From Ampullaceana balthica (lineage: Eukaryota > Mollusca > Gastropoda > Lymnaeidae): 64,000 nt of DNA. The DNA lies in contig CALYLW010000993.1 of assembly GCA_944989445.1 (NCBI GenBank), positions 288,001-352,000 on the forward strand. The letters run 5' to 3'. This document shows, in pieces, positions 24,101 to 36,902 of the stretch; the stretch's first letter is position 1, and every line of letters starts with the position of its first letter. A program made the translations under genes and the position numbers. The notes under the pieces were generated by a model, which saw only the letters and a program-made list of their open reading frames with translations, was not told the DNA's origin and made no database searches.

Positions 24101-27100
24101 AGTAATTTCTCGATTAATCGCTAACAATTTTTAACGATTAATTTTTTTTAAACGATCAATCAACCTGTAACTATTAACTTGCTCAAATCGTAATTTTAAG
24201 TTGTCATTTTGAAGTTGTTTCAAATTCTCTTTTTATTATGAGTCTTTGCCTCTCTTTTTCTTCAGCCTCTTTTTGATTTTCTTTTTCTCTTTTTCTTCAG
24301 CCTTTCTTCTTCTTTAGCTATTCTTTGATTTTCTTTTTCTTCAGCTTTTCTTAGCTGTTTTTTTTCTTCAGCAATTCTTGCTTTTTCTTCAGCAATTCTT
24401 TGATTTTCTTTTTCTTCAGCTTTACTTAGCTGTTCTTTTTCTTCAGCAATTCTTGCTTTTTCTTCAGCAATTCTCTGATTTTCATTTTCTTCAGCTATTC
24501 TTAGCTTCTCTTTTTCTTCAGCAATGCGTACTTTTTCTTCAATGAAATCTCTCATTTCTTTTCCCTTTAATCCGATCTCTTTAGCTATGGCAGTGAATTC
24601 CTTGTAGTAATCCATGTTTTGTTTGATTGAATAATATGAGTTAAGCAATTTGGTAAGGAATTTAGGTATATGTTGATAAAGTTATAAATCTTCCAAATGA
24701 AAAATCTTGAATTCAAAATGTTAAGTTCAAATAAGTGACACGTCTAAACCATGCAATCTAGTTTTGACAAGGTGAGACAACAAAGAATCCTCACACTGGA
24801 TCTTTAGTATACTTTATATATACGCTCCCTCAGATTGACAAAACATATTAAATGGTCCAATCGTTTTGAATAAAAGTCACTTGGTTAAAATTTCAATTTT
24901 CGAGTAGTGTTTTTAACAATTTAGTTCACTCCATTAATCCAAAATTGCAATTATCAAACTCTTCACACAATGAATGGATAAAAATTCCGTTCCTTTATTT
25001 ATAATTCACACTTCATAATTAATAGTCCATAGCCTTCCAAGTTCCAGGTTATGTTTACAAATATTTCCTGGAATCAACTAGCATTGAGCTTGTTGACGTC
25101 ACAACTTATATATGTTCACCTTATTAAACGTTTAACTTTAACCAGTAACTTCCCGTATCCCCCGCCATCGCCCGATAGCGTTTTATACCGTATCGCCCGC
25201 CATCGCCGGCTCTATACACATAGCAAATAAACGATGTATTGGACCATAAAAGTTTGGTTTAAAATGGTAGACAAGCTATAGTTGGAAAGTAGAAAAGCTC
25301 TACTTACTTTTCCTTTTTAGCGGAACGAAATACAATGATAAACACGCGAGCTACACATTTTTGAATCTCAATATTGAAAGCATGGCATTCAGATACTTGG
25401 AAAGTTTGGTTCAGCCTTCAGTGTCCAATATTTCAAACAATTCTGACAGTGATAGCGATTCAAATGAAAGTGATATTGAAAATGGAATTGGAGAAACACC
25501 TTTTGAAAGTGTAAATAACAGTGAATTTGACTGGGTTACAGTGTCATTCAAAAATTAGGACAGCCATATCTTCATAAAAACCACCATTTTTATTTTGATA
25601 AATATTTTTAGTCCGTGAAATTAGCACATGACCTGCTATCCAGCAGCACATATTCATGTGCAACGACACGACAGAACAGGAGACACTGGCCCAAAGACCT
25701 CAAAGGAAAATTAAATAAAAATCAGTGCCAAATGAGGCAGATAGGGAGTTTGGTTGCATGCTGGTGGAGGGACAAACGTGCCATCTCCATGCTCTCAACC
25801 AACGCCTCACCAACAATGGACACTGCATCACGCCGGACAAAAGAAGGCCTTGTTGATAAACAGATCCCCCAGTCTGTTTTGATATCCAATGCCAATATGG
25901 GTGGTGTAAACAGACATGGATCACCCTATTGGCAGAAAAAGTCACAAGTGGTGGAGATGCTGCTTATGGTTTCTAATTGAGGTGGCGGCACTGAACGCAT
26001 ACATCTTGTACAAAAACATGCCATGCCCCCCGACATCAAAGCCAGTTTCCCATTTCAACTTTTATATGGACATTGCCCGTAGCCTAATGAAAGGCTCTAC
26101 AAGGAAAAGAAGGCAGGTGGAGGTCCCTGCTGCTGGGGGTTTGGCTGTTCCTGGAACTTCTGTGGAGCATCGCAGGATTCGGCTCCCAGGGCGCAAAAAA
26201 CAATGTTTTCAGTGTCGCCAGAAAAACATCCGCTATGAGTCTAATAGAAGACCTGAAACTGTGTTTGGGTGTGTGTTGTGTAACACACACCTTTGTGATG
26301 AGATGTGTTTTGCTCAGTTTCATGCACAATTAAACTGAGGTTAAAATTTATCAATAAATGTTAAGAAATTATCCTTTAAAATTGTATTTTTTACACATTT
26401 TTCAAATTAATTATTTTTTTTATTATCTTAATTCTAAACAAACCCATACATATTTGGTATCATCTGATAGGTAATTCATTTATCTTCAAACTGATATTTT
26501 TTTTAAAAACAATTAGATTTTAAACTATTGAGGTGCATTGATTTTTGTAAAAGAACTTAAATAGTTGTTTAGAGTTATTCCCCTTACTATGGGATAATAT
26601 GGATGTATTAATGTCAGGGCTATAGGAAGTTAATGGTTAAATAAAACTTCCCCTGAAATATTTGGTCGCTTACAATTTATTTAATGACTTTATTTATTTA
26701 AAATAAAATCGCTGCTTCTCAATGTGCCTTTCGGTAGGCCATCTTAAGCTGGTTGGCGTAAGCTATCAAGAAATGAAAATTAAATCTAACTAATTAACCC
26801 ACAAGATAACGTATGAAATTTTTACCCTGCGCCGTTTGATGTTGACATCAAAGCGTTTGTGATGTAACTGCAGCTCCGTTTGGTTCTCTCACGGCAGGAG
26901 TTGGCGAACTTTTCCCCGTTACCCCAAAATATACAAGTTTATGTGTGCGTTACCCGACTCTCGTTCCTGCTCACATGACTCGGGGATTTGGGGGAGCGTC
27001 GTTAGCCCAGAAATGCAACTGGTGAGTTTTACAAGCATGACAAGTGTCTAAAAATTATCTGAATAGGATTATGTGTAGATATTTTAAGTCAAAACGACAC

Positions 27101-28595
27101 GGAATATCCTTTTTCTTTAAAAAAAAAGGGGGGGGGGAATCTATTTGATAGAATTATAAACGTTTTAAGTTTGATACAATTGTTCGCAAGGTTTTTGGTA
27201 AAACGCCCCTGGTCATTCTAGATATAATGATAAATGAGCCCATTTAAAATTAGTCAAGTATTTATTAACTTTATTGAATGCATTAAATTCTTAACATCGC
27301 AATTCGAGAGAAGCACAAAACAACTTTTCTTTTTAGCTCAGTTTTTAAGGCATTAATTTTAAATAACACAGAAAGGATACTTGATACCGTCAAGTCATGT
27401 GGATTAAGTTTTTTTTTGTCACTCGTGTCAATATAAATGAAAGTAGGGTGGGTTTAGGTGTCTTCGTATCGTACGTAGGTAAGAAATCAACATAGTTTGT
27501 CAAATTTAAAAAATGCATTTTCTGGAAGGAACCGGTTCAATAATGGGCATATGTTCCAAGCGTACAAGTACACATGACGTATTTTAATATACCTAGTGGA
27601 TAAGTACATTGTAGTGGATGCCCCAAATGAGTCTGCATTACCCCCAAGAATTCCCTTTTGACCCCAGATGAGGTAATTTACCCCTGTTCGCCTACCTCTT
27701 TCCTACCCGTCAGTCAATTGAGGGATTTTTAAAAAATACATTTTAAAAATATTAATTTTAAATAATTTGTTTTCTAAACAAAGACGTTAACCGTGATGAT
27801 TAATAATTAATAGTCAATGTTTAATTTGTATGCATTAAAATAAAATATAATCTAAGGATGTTAACAGAGTTCGTTTTCTGAAGGCCGGTTAAAAAATTTT
27901 TTTAACGCTTCACACGGGTTACGATATTACAATGTAGACCTTCACTAAATAAATAATAAATACTTAAACGACAATAAAAGTGATTTGAAACATACTTATT
28001 TTCAAAAGAAAATAAGTTGTTGTTTTTTTTGTTGTGGGGGGGTCAAAGCTTTGTGACGTATTTTTAGAGGGGGGGGGAGTCTAACTTTTTGTGATAACGC
28101 GTGACGAGGGGGGTGGATGGGTAAAAAATCAGCCAAAATCGCGTGACGTCATTTATTAGGCTATTTATGGACGGCCCCAAACATCAATTTAGAATTTAGC
28201 GCTTTAGTTAAATTTTAACAAGACCACCTTGCCAACTCTGCCCTATCCATCCCTCTTACTGTCATACAAGAATCAAGTCATAATTGTCATTTATTAAGAC
28301 TTTTTATACAATTTATTTTATTATTATTATAGTCATAGTAATAATTAATCAGTCTGAGTCTGTTCAGTAGCTGCTCACTGCTACTAATACTAATACTAAC
28401 TAGTCTAGTACTAGTTACTAGGCCTAGCCGATCCATTTCTGCACCGTATAGTTATAGGTTTAACATTTGAAACAGATCATTTATCCTTAAATTTAGAGGA
28501 TTATTAAGAATGGAATAAATACCATTGCTCCAATTTGTATTCCTTGGGTCAAGTCCGAACTTAACTTTTCTTTTAGGTTCAGCAAGGAGAGCCAT
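21165..28595 (-). CDS. PINX1: PIN2/TERF1-interacting telomerase inhibitor 1 (PinX1), frame break in last exon
   Basis: Nucleolar G-patch protein; in vertebrates it binds TERF1 and TERT, restrains telomerase, and works in rRNA processing through a DEAH helicase. Exons on the minus strand: 28595-28523 (MALLAEPKRK...RNTNWSN), 23753-23631 (MEKMGWEKGKGLGANEDGM, the G-patch), 23432-23279 (WIAHQDDFNELLKTLN), 23093-23003 (VEDLDCIFGKRKSK) and 22374-21165. All joins are in frame with GT/AG borders. The last exon encodes VQDYFAKKMAEMK, the PinX1-specific motif, then a long Lys/Glu/Ser tail. The tail is in another frame: reading through gives a stop at about 22110, but removing one base from the C5 run at 22133-22137 joins both frames. 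This is either a sequence error, an allele, or real damage. The first intron (4.8 kb) holds a piggyBac relic and a gag-like ORF. The WIAHQDD and DLDCIFGKR motifs separate it from GPATCH4. Confidence 0.92.
24262..24615 (-). pseudogene. Gag-like coiled-coil ORF in PINX1 intron
   Basis: An open frame from ATG at 24615 gives about 117 residues: MDYYKEFTAIAKEIGLKGKE, then near-perfect heptad-like repeats of RIAEEKE / QRIAEEKAR, ending in a basic KKKRKRKSKRG. The N-terminus resembles the start of Ty3/gypsy-type Gag proteins of invertebrates (a short helix with GLKGKEM followed by a charged coiled coil), by recall. No pol sequence or clear LTR pair was found, so it is a fragment. The purine-rich repeats could also arise by slippage. 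Confidence 0.45.
25138..26640 (+). mobile_element. Internally deleted piggyBac element
   Basis: The TTAA sites at 25138-25141 and 26637-26640 flank terminal repeats CCAGTAACTTCCCGTATCCC and, on the other strand, CCATTAACTTCCTATAGCCC. This is the TTAA duplication and CCn start of piggyBac transposons. The interior holds the first and last parts of a piggyBac transposase with the middle missing. It lies in the first intron of PINX1 on the opposite strand. Confidence 0.92.
25382..26338 (+). pseudogene. piggyBac transposase remnant (N- and C-terminal parts)
   Basis: The first piece (25382-25558) starts MAFRYLESLVQPSVSN and is Ser/Asp/Glu-rich, like piggyBac N-termini. After a junction near 25560-25615, the second piece (25615-25980) has HWPKDLKGK, CWWRDKRAISMLSTN and PYWQKKSQVVEM, the C-terminal part of the DDE domain. 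A frame change near 25977 leads to VAALNAYILYKN and a cysteine-rich end (CFQCRQKNIRY, CVLCNTHLCDEMCF), the zinc-binding tail. The catalytic core with the first two Asp residues is gone, so it is inactive. Confidence 0.9.
28040..28178 (-). mobile_element. Single end related to the 40476-46158 transposon
   Basis: Read on the minus strand from 28178 it starts GGGGCCGTCCATAAATAGCC, then TGACGTCACGCG, a TTTTTTACCC stretch, a C-rich run and AATACGTCAC. The 5.7-kb element's terminus has the same order of words (GGGGCTGTCCATAAATTACG, TTTTTACCCCCC, C-rich run, TATGTCAAC). No partner end was found upstream, so it is a solo end or the partner is diverged. Confidence 0.55.
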
Positions 28596-29688
28596 GCTTC
28601 TTAGATCTTTTTAATGTTGACGAAACTTAACCCGGAAATAATAACTATGCTCAGTTAAATTTTATGTAGCACACAGTTGTAACAGTTAAAAACATTAATA
28701 ATGTTCTTGTTGAGAGTGTTTACGGCCTCCTGAGTGCTTTCCCTTTAAAAAAAAATATTGGTGATAATAAAAACTGCAAAACATATGATTATAAATAACA
28801 TATTGACATTTTTAAACACCAAATACAAAAAAAAAGTAATCACCCCGACACAATGTTGGCTTAGATACTTTTGCCACCCGGATATTTATTTCTATGAAAG
28901 TTATTCCTTATACCCCCTTCCTGTACAAAAAAATAAAATATTAAATTAGGGCCAGTCACCTTTGGAAAATATATAACTGCAACTACCCGGAGTACTCAGA
29001 CATTTATATTATATGAAAAATAAATTTCGAAAAAAAAATGCTTTGAGACCTCGTTGCTTTTTTGGACCCCTTATGCGTACCTACACATTTGTTTTTAAAA
29101 GTATTTAAAATGGATGGTTACAAGATCTAGTTTAAATCCATATTTATTCTGAGAAGTTAATTTTCATTATCCGATTAATATATTTACTCTTGGGTGTCCA
29201 AGAGGATACCCCACTATACTCAATAGTAGGGTCACCAGATGGATGGGACATCAAAACCCTGGATCACAACTCATCTAACGAATGTCAATTTTAATCTAAA
29301 AATGAGGTTTTCAATAACTTTTAACTGCAATTAAAAAATTGTGTCCCATTTCAGCTATTGACAGTAGAATGGAGTCAACCTAGCAATCTAGGATATATAA
29401 ATGTGTTGTGAAATTCATGTCTATGGTGTATCAAAGAAACCCTCATATCAATTATACAGGTTTAATAGGGAGGAGTAGGTCTAACAATCTAAACAAATAC
29501 AATGACCAACGCTGCAGAGTATAACAAATTTTTTTATTCACAAGCCATTAACAAATAACATGGAGTTCAATTATATAGTGATGATATGGAATCACCTTTC
29601 ACATCCAAGAAATACTCAGGCTATCATTGTTTCCATTGCAAGAAAAATAATATATTAATATAGTTGATAACATCTTATTGCAAAGTGT
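28596..29688. other. PINX1 upstream region, no gene
   Basis: About 1.1 kb upstream of the PINX1 start codon, AT-rich. Its promoter must lie somewhere here, between ITFG2's end (30693) and 28595, but no TATA box or initiator stands out. No exons seen. Confidence 0.4.
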
Positions 29689-29889
29689 CTTATTTGATCT
29701 AACCCAACTTATTTGATCTAACCCAACTTATTTGATCTAACCCAACTTATTTGATCTAACCCAACTTATTTGATCTAACCCAACTTATTTGATCTAACCC
29801 AACTTATTTGATCTAACCCAACTTATTTGATCTAACCCAACTTATTTGATCTAACCCAACTTATTTGATCTAACCCAACTTATTTGATC
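29689..29889. repeat. Perfect 19-bp tandem array (10.6 copies)
   Basis: The unit CTTATTTGATCTAACCCAA repeats ten times without any visible change, then 11 bp of an eleventh copy. Identity across all copies points to recent expansion or active homogenisation. There are no spacers, so it is not a CRISPR array. Confidence 0.97.
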
Positions 29890-30692
29890 AATAAATAAGA
29901 CCATTAATCTTGATAATTTTTTATTTAATAAAAATTGCAATGAGACAAATGTTTCAGTTCCAACCAAATAAAAAATAAATAAATATGAGTTTAGGTTTTC
30001 ATAGTTTTACTGTTGGTTCAAACTAATAAAAATTCAACTTTTGATTTTAACAGGTGAAATGGAAAATCAACAAAAATGTTGATAGTAAATGAAATTAGAT
30101 TACTGAATCAATAAAACTTTAAAAGACCTAAAGAGATCTTTTTTTGAGTGTTGAAAGATAATATTTATATTTGAGGTTGTAAAACAATTAAATTATGTAA
30201 ATCAAAATTAAAATAGCATTGCAATAATTTCCTTGATCAATATTAATTTAAAAGAGCATATTAAGAAAATACTAAATTAAAGTATCCATTTCTAAACCTA
30301 ATTTTAAGATACAAACTTATTCATTTCTAAAAATGTTAGAGCAAAACAGAAAAAAATAATATTTATTTATATAAAATAAGTAAAAATTACAAAATTTTTA
30401 TAAAAGACCATGTAATTCTGAATGTGTCAAGGATTATGTCAAAACCAATTTCAATTTAAATGTGCTCCTGGATTCAGACATTCAGACATTCTCATTGAAA
30501 TGAAATTGTTAGAAAAATTCACCACTTTTTTATGTTAACCCGACTAAAGGTTTCAAATGGACATTATTTCTTTGAAATTAATAATAATTTATCAGCTGTC
30601 ACATTAGTTATATATTTTCGATAAAAAATATGAACATTTTGCACTAAGCATAAAAGTGCACCCTGAATTTAAAAAAAAAGAAAGAAAATTCT
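29890..30692. other. ITFG2 3' region
   Basis: AT-rich, non-coding. A minus-strand polyadenylation signal (TTTATT on the plus strand near 30361-30367) would fit the ITFG2 transcript. Confidence 0.4.
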
Positions 30693-33600
30693 TTATGATT
30701 TGTTATGTTGTCCATACAAACACCAATGATAAAGTTTGCGCACAGAATCATGATCATCAGCTGAAACAAAACAATAGTATTTTGATTATTTTACCACTAG
30801 GTTGTTCTGGGGCGCCCACTTTTTTCAAAAGCTGAAGTAACTTACGTGAATGTTTTTGCATGCGTTCGAATTAGTGTGTCCGACAACCAAAAATTGGTAT
30901 GTGAATAAGTTCAATAAAAAGAATGAATAATTAAATTTTAGTTCATTAGAATGATTTATTTTTCACAAAATTTCTCTATATATCCCTTGTCCAAAATTAA
31001 AATATAAGCTCAAACAATGACGTCATATAATATTTCACGGCGAGAAACACCACACGCTCTGTTAATCTCGAAACCAAAATGATGATTTTAAGTCTATATT
31101 TTCAATTTAAAAAAAAATGCTCATTATGTCCCTTAGCCTTACAGAATGACCTGGGCTTTTATTTTGTTTATTTTTTTTGTTGTATTGTAGTAATTGTATT
31201 GAAGAAGCATTCTGTCGGTAAGAATTATCTAAACACAGTTTTCTCTATAAATTAAAGTTAAAAATTGTAATATTTTAATATCTTTAGCTTTGTATATCAA
31301 TATACGTTTATTTAAATACTAAATAAGTTACCAGGCTTCAATATTGCTGGTGTCAAATAAATATTTATAGACATTCAAAATTGTAATATTAAGAACTTTG
31401 TTGCGTTTCTATAATTTATAAACAATTTAATATGAACATACCACTGATATTGAGTTTCTGCAATAATCTATGTGTCTCCTTGTTTCTTGCCATGACCTCC
31501 AACAAATTGGTTGATTCTACTCGAGGTAATGTGATATTTGGGTAAATATAAATTCTGTTATTAAATGTGGCATACACAAAGCAGGGAGAGTTAGTACCTT
31601 CCCCTCGTAAAGAATAATACCCTGCAATAATAAAGAAGTTAAAGGTCAGGTCTCATAAAAAAGGGGAGACAATGTTTACAGCACAACAAAAATTTTTTAG
31701 AAAGATTTCTTATGAGAACTTCTTAACCTCAAACAGAAGTATTTGTAAAAAAATGATCTACTTTCACATGTTTTTTTCTAATATTAAGATAGAGATTGTA
31801 AAATATTTTAATTCTTGATATATTAAAAGGAAGAAGGAGTTGTAGAATATTTATTAGCTTGTGTACCAAACAGTAGTTAGAGAAACTAACTACTTGCTTA
31901 GTTACTAATGCCTTACCTGCACAAAAGGCCGCCACACTTTCTGGGAAATGATATCGCACTATCTCTTTACTGAGGTTGACAATGTAAGTCTGGCCACTCC
32001 AAGAACAACAGACAACTTCCTCCTGGCCGTTTCCCTGTATTGGAGATCATTTGTGCAATCAGAAACATGTCACGGGCACAGGTTGGCACAAGCCATAAGG
32101 TTTATCTTACAATTAATTTCAAGGGTTAAGACAAACCATTTTTAAAAGGCAATCTTACTGTAACATCTAGCTTGGCCAAAGCAAACAAGTAATGATCGAC
32201 TTGCAATGACCACAGTATGGAATCATTTTCTACTAAAATTAAGGAACCTGAAAAATAGGACAAGAACTTTTGGAATATGAAGAAGCACACATATAAGTGA
32301 ATTTGTGAGAGAAGTGTTGTGTTGTTGTATTGACATTGTATGAGTGTGCGAGTTGACTAGTATGAAACACGTGGTTTGTGATGTGAACTGTAAGCGTGCG
32401 AGGTCGTGGACAGGGAGGATAGCTGACTATAAATGTACGGTTCAAGTTGATTGTACAGTTGCGGGCAGTGGATTGTATAGAGTGATTAAAGACAGTTGTT
32501 AACCAGAACACAGTGTGTTTAAGTCTTGTTACTTGGCCATAAATACTATTACAAATTCAGAAATAGGGTAAGCAGTTCAAAAGATTAAGGCAGACTGATC
32601 AAAATATGTAACAGCAATTTTTCCACAGAGTTATTCTGCTTTCAAATCCTGGAGCAATCAATAAACATTATTATAGCTAAAATAAACCTATGTCAGCAAA
32701 CCCGTGATTACTTAGAAACGTTGCACTTAACACATGCCAGTAGCTTTCAATTAGACACAATACTGCATACAAAAGTGTTTACATTTGAATAATTATACTA
32801 TTTCAATCTGCAATATTACCATCAAGTGTAGCTAGGGCATAGTAAGTGGCTCCTTGCTGTCTCTCAGCACTACTGTTTGGCCTTTCTCTGTTGATCCCCC
32901 CAACAATCACTGTACTGGTGTCTTTGTTTCTGGTCTGCATGTGGGCCAGTGGATGGTATATGATGTTGGGCTTAAAGAGCTCCTCACTAAAATAAATAAA
33001 TCACATTTATGTGCACTGGTAGCGGACCAAAAAAAACAACAACAAAATACCACACTAAGTAACAATATGTGGAGGAGATAGGATTAAGTTTACAAAAAAA
33101 AATGGTTTTAGACTAGATTAAGGTTTCTGCAGAAACCTATTATCAAATTTCAGGAATTTTAAAGACTTTTACAGGGGAAAATATAATATTCTAGGACCTT
33201 TAAATATAAGAAAAATAAAGATAATAAAATAGGTCCTCAAAAACACCAACCTCATCGCTGGTGAACCCACCTAAGTAAATATCAAATTTCATGACATTTA
33301 AAGAGAAATATTATAATTCAATGAGTTTTCCAGGATTTTTTTTATCATTCCAGGGATTTTCAGGACGTCCTGGAATTTCAGGAAGAAGCTAAAGAAACCC
33401 CTCTAGATTATTACATAAATCTTTTTCAGTGGTACTAGTATCCAATTTTTTTTATATATCACTTGTTTTTTTATATTACAGGTTTGCTTTATGTAATGGT
33501 AAATAAAAGAATATTCCTTAAATATTTTCTTCATCTATTTCCTAAGGGCCCATGATTGTCGAGGGGCATGCGTGCTCGGCTGGAGTACCGAGGGTTAAAA

Positions 33601-36600
33601 TTTCCGTGAAGGCAGGGATTTGTTCCCAGGGCCAAGGGTGTCCCTGAGTCCAACCAGTTCTGAATGGACCCTTGACACTAGTTAGGGAAACAAAGGCGGC
33701 TGGGAATAACGTGGTCCCTCATAGCCATGTCCTTGCCAATACGTTCTTAACAGACCATCGGACGCAATAATCTTCTGTATAGAAAGACTGTCTGTATAGA
33801 TATCAAAATAAGCAAAGAAATGCCCAGCTCATTATGGCTCCTTTTGATGTTCAGGTTTATGAATATTTTTCCCATACAAGTACTTACTCACAAGAATCTA
33901 AGGCATCGAATATATGGTTCAGTTTCCCATGGGCTTTGTCAAGGTTGTCCTCGGCGCAATTGTGAGGGCTGCTGCTCAGCTTGACAGACGGTGAACCTGC
34001 CAACCTCTCATGGCTCTGCCGCACATTAAATTTCTCATCCTTCTTCTCTGGGGTGGTGTCAGGCTGATTGCCCTTGCCACCGTTTTCACTCCTGCCGAAT
34101 GGCGCATGGCCCTTCAGGTCAAATTTATCTGAGGTGGTCTCCGACGATCTGAGACCTGGTGCCTCGTGGTGATTTGACACAGTGTCTGATTTACTTGCAA
34201 AGACATCAGATTTAGGCGTGCCCCCTGAGGCTGTGCTGTCATTTCTGGCGGGCGTAACAAAGCTCCCACTTCGCTCAAGACAGTGATCGTGCCTGGTCAT
34301 TTTATCAAGGTAGCTGTCGGATTTGTTGTGTCTGAAGGCGGGTTTCAGCAGAAGTGTTACAAAGGTCGCCCCTGGTTGTGACACCATTAACTCAGGGTGG
34401 TGGTCTTTGTTATAGTTGATGGTAATGCTTCCAATCTGAAATAAAATGTTTTAGTTTATCAATCAGAAAGCCCACGTGATCTACTGGCACACATTTAGGG
34501 AGATGTCAATAGATAAATAAATGTGATGAGTATGAGTGCTGAGTTTATCTTCAGATCATCTCTTGAATAAACATTAGTGATTCATCACTTCAAAATTTTA
34601 TAGCCTATAAAACCATCAAAATGCAGTAACTGGTAGGTCATTCAGGATTCTGTTTTTTTTCAATTCAGAAGCTTGTAATAACTAAAATCTATAAATACAA
34701 TAGATTTAAACAATAGTGCACCTCTTACCTGTCCAGCCAGCTGCCATCTTTGCATTAAGATAAACTGACCAGTGTCTGACTGAGGAGTCTCTTGCCATCT
34801 AAAAGCCCGCACAACACGATCCGAGTACCCAATCACCATCTCAGCGTGACCGTCTGAGTCTAACATAAATGAAGAAATGCATTTAACACAAATCAGTCAT
34901 ACAAATTAAAGTAATTCTATCTTACAAAGAAACCACGCATTTGTTTTAAAATCTGAGAATTCTAGTGGCACTTTTCTTTCCTCTTTTCAAATTAATTTAA
35001 ATTCTATTACATGAGAAACTCATTGAACCATAATTAACCTATAAGGCAGAGCCCTTTATAATTGGACTATGAGAAAAATGCTTTTCTCTCAAAACGACCT
35101 ACCAATGTCGGCTAAACACATGACTTTTGCATTAGCAGGCAGCTCTTGAGTGAAAATCGGCCTTATGTTATCTGTGTCATCATCCATTGTGTTTACATTC
35201 TGAAACAGTTGAATGTTGACTATGACCAACACATAACAGTTTTAAATATCCACTACATAAAATTTTTTTTATACCTTGAAAATGATCTCACAATTCCATT
35301 TTTGTTTAAATCTGTAAAGACAATATCTGAACTGCATAAAATAATTTCTGGAATTTCTCTTATGGAATTTAACAACTGCCTGGTTTGCTTCTCTACACAA
35401 GCACTACTGTATGTCAGTTGAGGAATTAATGAAAAACTTTTCACCGAAGACTAGACTTTAGATTAGTTTACTATTGATGGTGTACCTGGGCTGAATGTTG
35501 ATTAGAAATATCGTAGATGTAACACCATCCCTCAGCTGTCATACACACTAGGCTATTCTGCATAAAATAGATGAAACATTTCCTAAGAAATAAAAGATAT
35601 TCACTTATAATTAGGGAATAGAAATCAAGTGCTATGAATATAATTTCTAGGTTAAAAAGTAATATTTCCCAAAACAAATTCATTCATATGTGCCCAATAA
35701 CAAAAGTAAGTAAGAAAAAAAAAGGCATAGAATCATTTATACGGCTGGAATTTTTTTATATAATTTTAACATTTTTATTTGACTTTTCATACCTTTTATA
35801 AATTATTAATTAAAATGTTATGCACCCAAGATGAACATATGGTTTTAAGGGCTTTTTTCACGCATAACGTTAGTGTATGAGCATTAATTTTATGAAATTA
35901 ATTAATCTAATTCTTATCTAAACATCCACTGTGTTCTAGTATAAGACTTACCTTCTTTTCTAGATGGACTTCCCCGACAGCTAAGCAAGTCAGCTGTGTA
36001 TGAAAGGAGACTTGGTAATTATGTATTATGAAACATTCATAAGTCAATGTAAGTATCTAATTTATAATGCATATATTTATTACTGAATAAAAAGGCATAC
36101 ATTTAATTTTGATAAAGATACATGAAAATATAATTTTAAAATTTGAATAGAATTATGTATGATATGTATGTTTTGCCTCCCTTATGCCTTTATTACTGTA
36201 ACATACCATCCCACTGATAGTTGTTTTTTTCCAAGGTTTTGGAGATTCACCTTTGAAGATGGCAACATACCCATCTATATTACCAACAATCAGTTCATTG
36301 GACTGGAAAAAAATAGATATTTATTCAATCTTTTTAATAGATTATTGATAATGTGAAAAAAAAATATCATACCTCGGCTGCCTGCTGCGTATTTTCAGCC
36401 AGAGTATGCAAAATTAATCAATTTGATGAAAACTAAAATCAAATCAAATCAAATAGGATAAAAACTAATTTTTTTAGATTTAATAATTTAAAATAATTTT
36501 GATGAAATAAACTGCATAGTTAAAAACATCAGTGTGAAAATGTGCCAAATATAAAAGTAAGATTTTGGAGATTACATTCAGTTTAAGAGGTGAACATTAA

Positions 36601-36852
36601 TTACAAAAGATTTTATCACCAATTTTATTTATTCCACGACAGGAGGAACCAGCTTATATTTATGGTATGTAATTTTTACTAGTTAATTATTTTCAACTCT
36701 ACAACTCTAATCTTCCACAAATTAATTACCATGTCGTTGTCAATGTCTGCCAGGACCATAGCCTGTGTCAAAATGTTGCCATGAAACTCAACTTCAATCC
36801 GTTCAACAAATGAAACTGTCCTCATAATACAGTTGGTAAGATCATTCGCCAT
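30693..36852 (-). CDS. ITFG2: KICSTOR subunit ITFG2 (FG-GAP repeat protein)
   Basis: ITFG2 is a beta-propeller subunit of KICSTOR, which places GATOR1 on lysosomes and so represses mTORC1 when amino acids are scarce (known from vertebrates). Twelve minus-strand exons, every join in phase: 36852-36730, 36302-36207, 35993-35952, 35557-35486, 35199-35103, 34859-34729, 34435-33888, 32986-32820, 32247-32159, 32034-31917, 31621-31442 and 30760-30693 (TAA). That gives 576 residues. Diagnostic stretches: VLADIDNDMSNELIVGN, SLVCMTAEGWCYIYD, MVIGYSDRVVRAFRW, HPELMVSQPGA, LWSLQVDHYLFALAKLDVTG and SPCFVYATFNNRIYIYP. Human ITFG2 is about 447 residues by recall; the extra length is in exon 7, a polar Ser/Lys/Asp-rich insert. 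The start chosen is ATG at 36852; human-like translation could begin at the internal ATG at 36825 (MRTVSFVERI). Confidence 0.95.
33548..33806 (+). mobile_element. tRNA-derived SINE (family S1) in ITFG2 intron 7
   Basis: Matches the SINE at 1676-1965 along its length, with head GCATGCGTGCTCGGCTGG, body AGGGATTTGTTCCCAGGGCC and a tail TTCTGTATAGAAAGACTGTC. Opposite in direction to ITFG2. Confidence 0.8.
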
Positions 36853-36902
36853 TTTTCCTTTTTGGAAATAAAAGCACAAGTTTAAAGAAAGGCATGTCAT
36901 AC

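Noticed and set aside
21165..28595. GPATCH4 as the identity of the G-patch gene
   Set aside because: WIAHQDDFNELL, DLDCIFGKR and VQDYFAKKM are PinX1-type motifs not expected in GPATCH4.
29689..29889. CRISPR-like array
   Set aside because: Copies are contiguous with no spacers, and the window is clearly an intron-containing animal genome.
32239..32511. Minus-strand ORF of 90 codons next to ITFG2 exon 9
   Set aside because: It lies in the intron in a different context, has no protein-like features I know, and ITFG2 splices cleanly past it.
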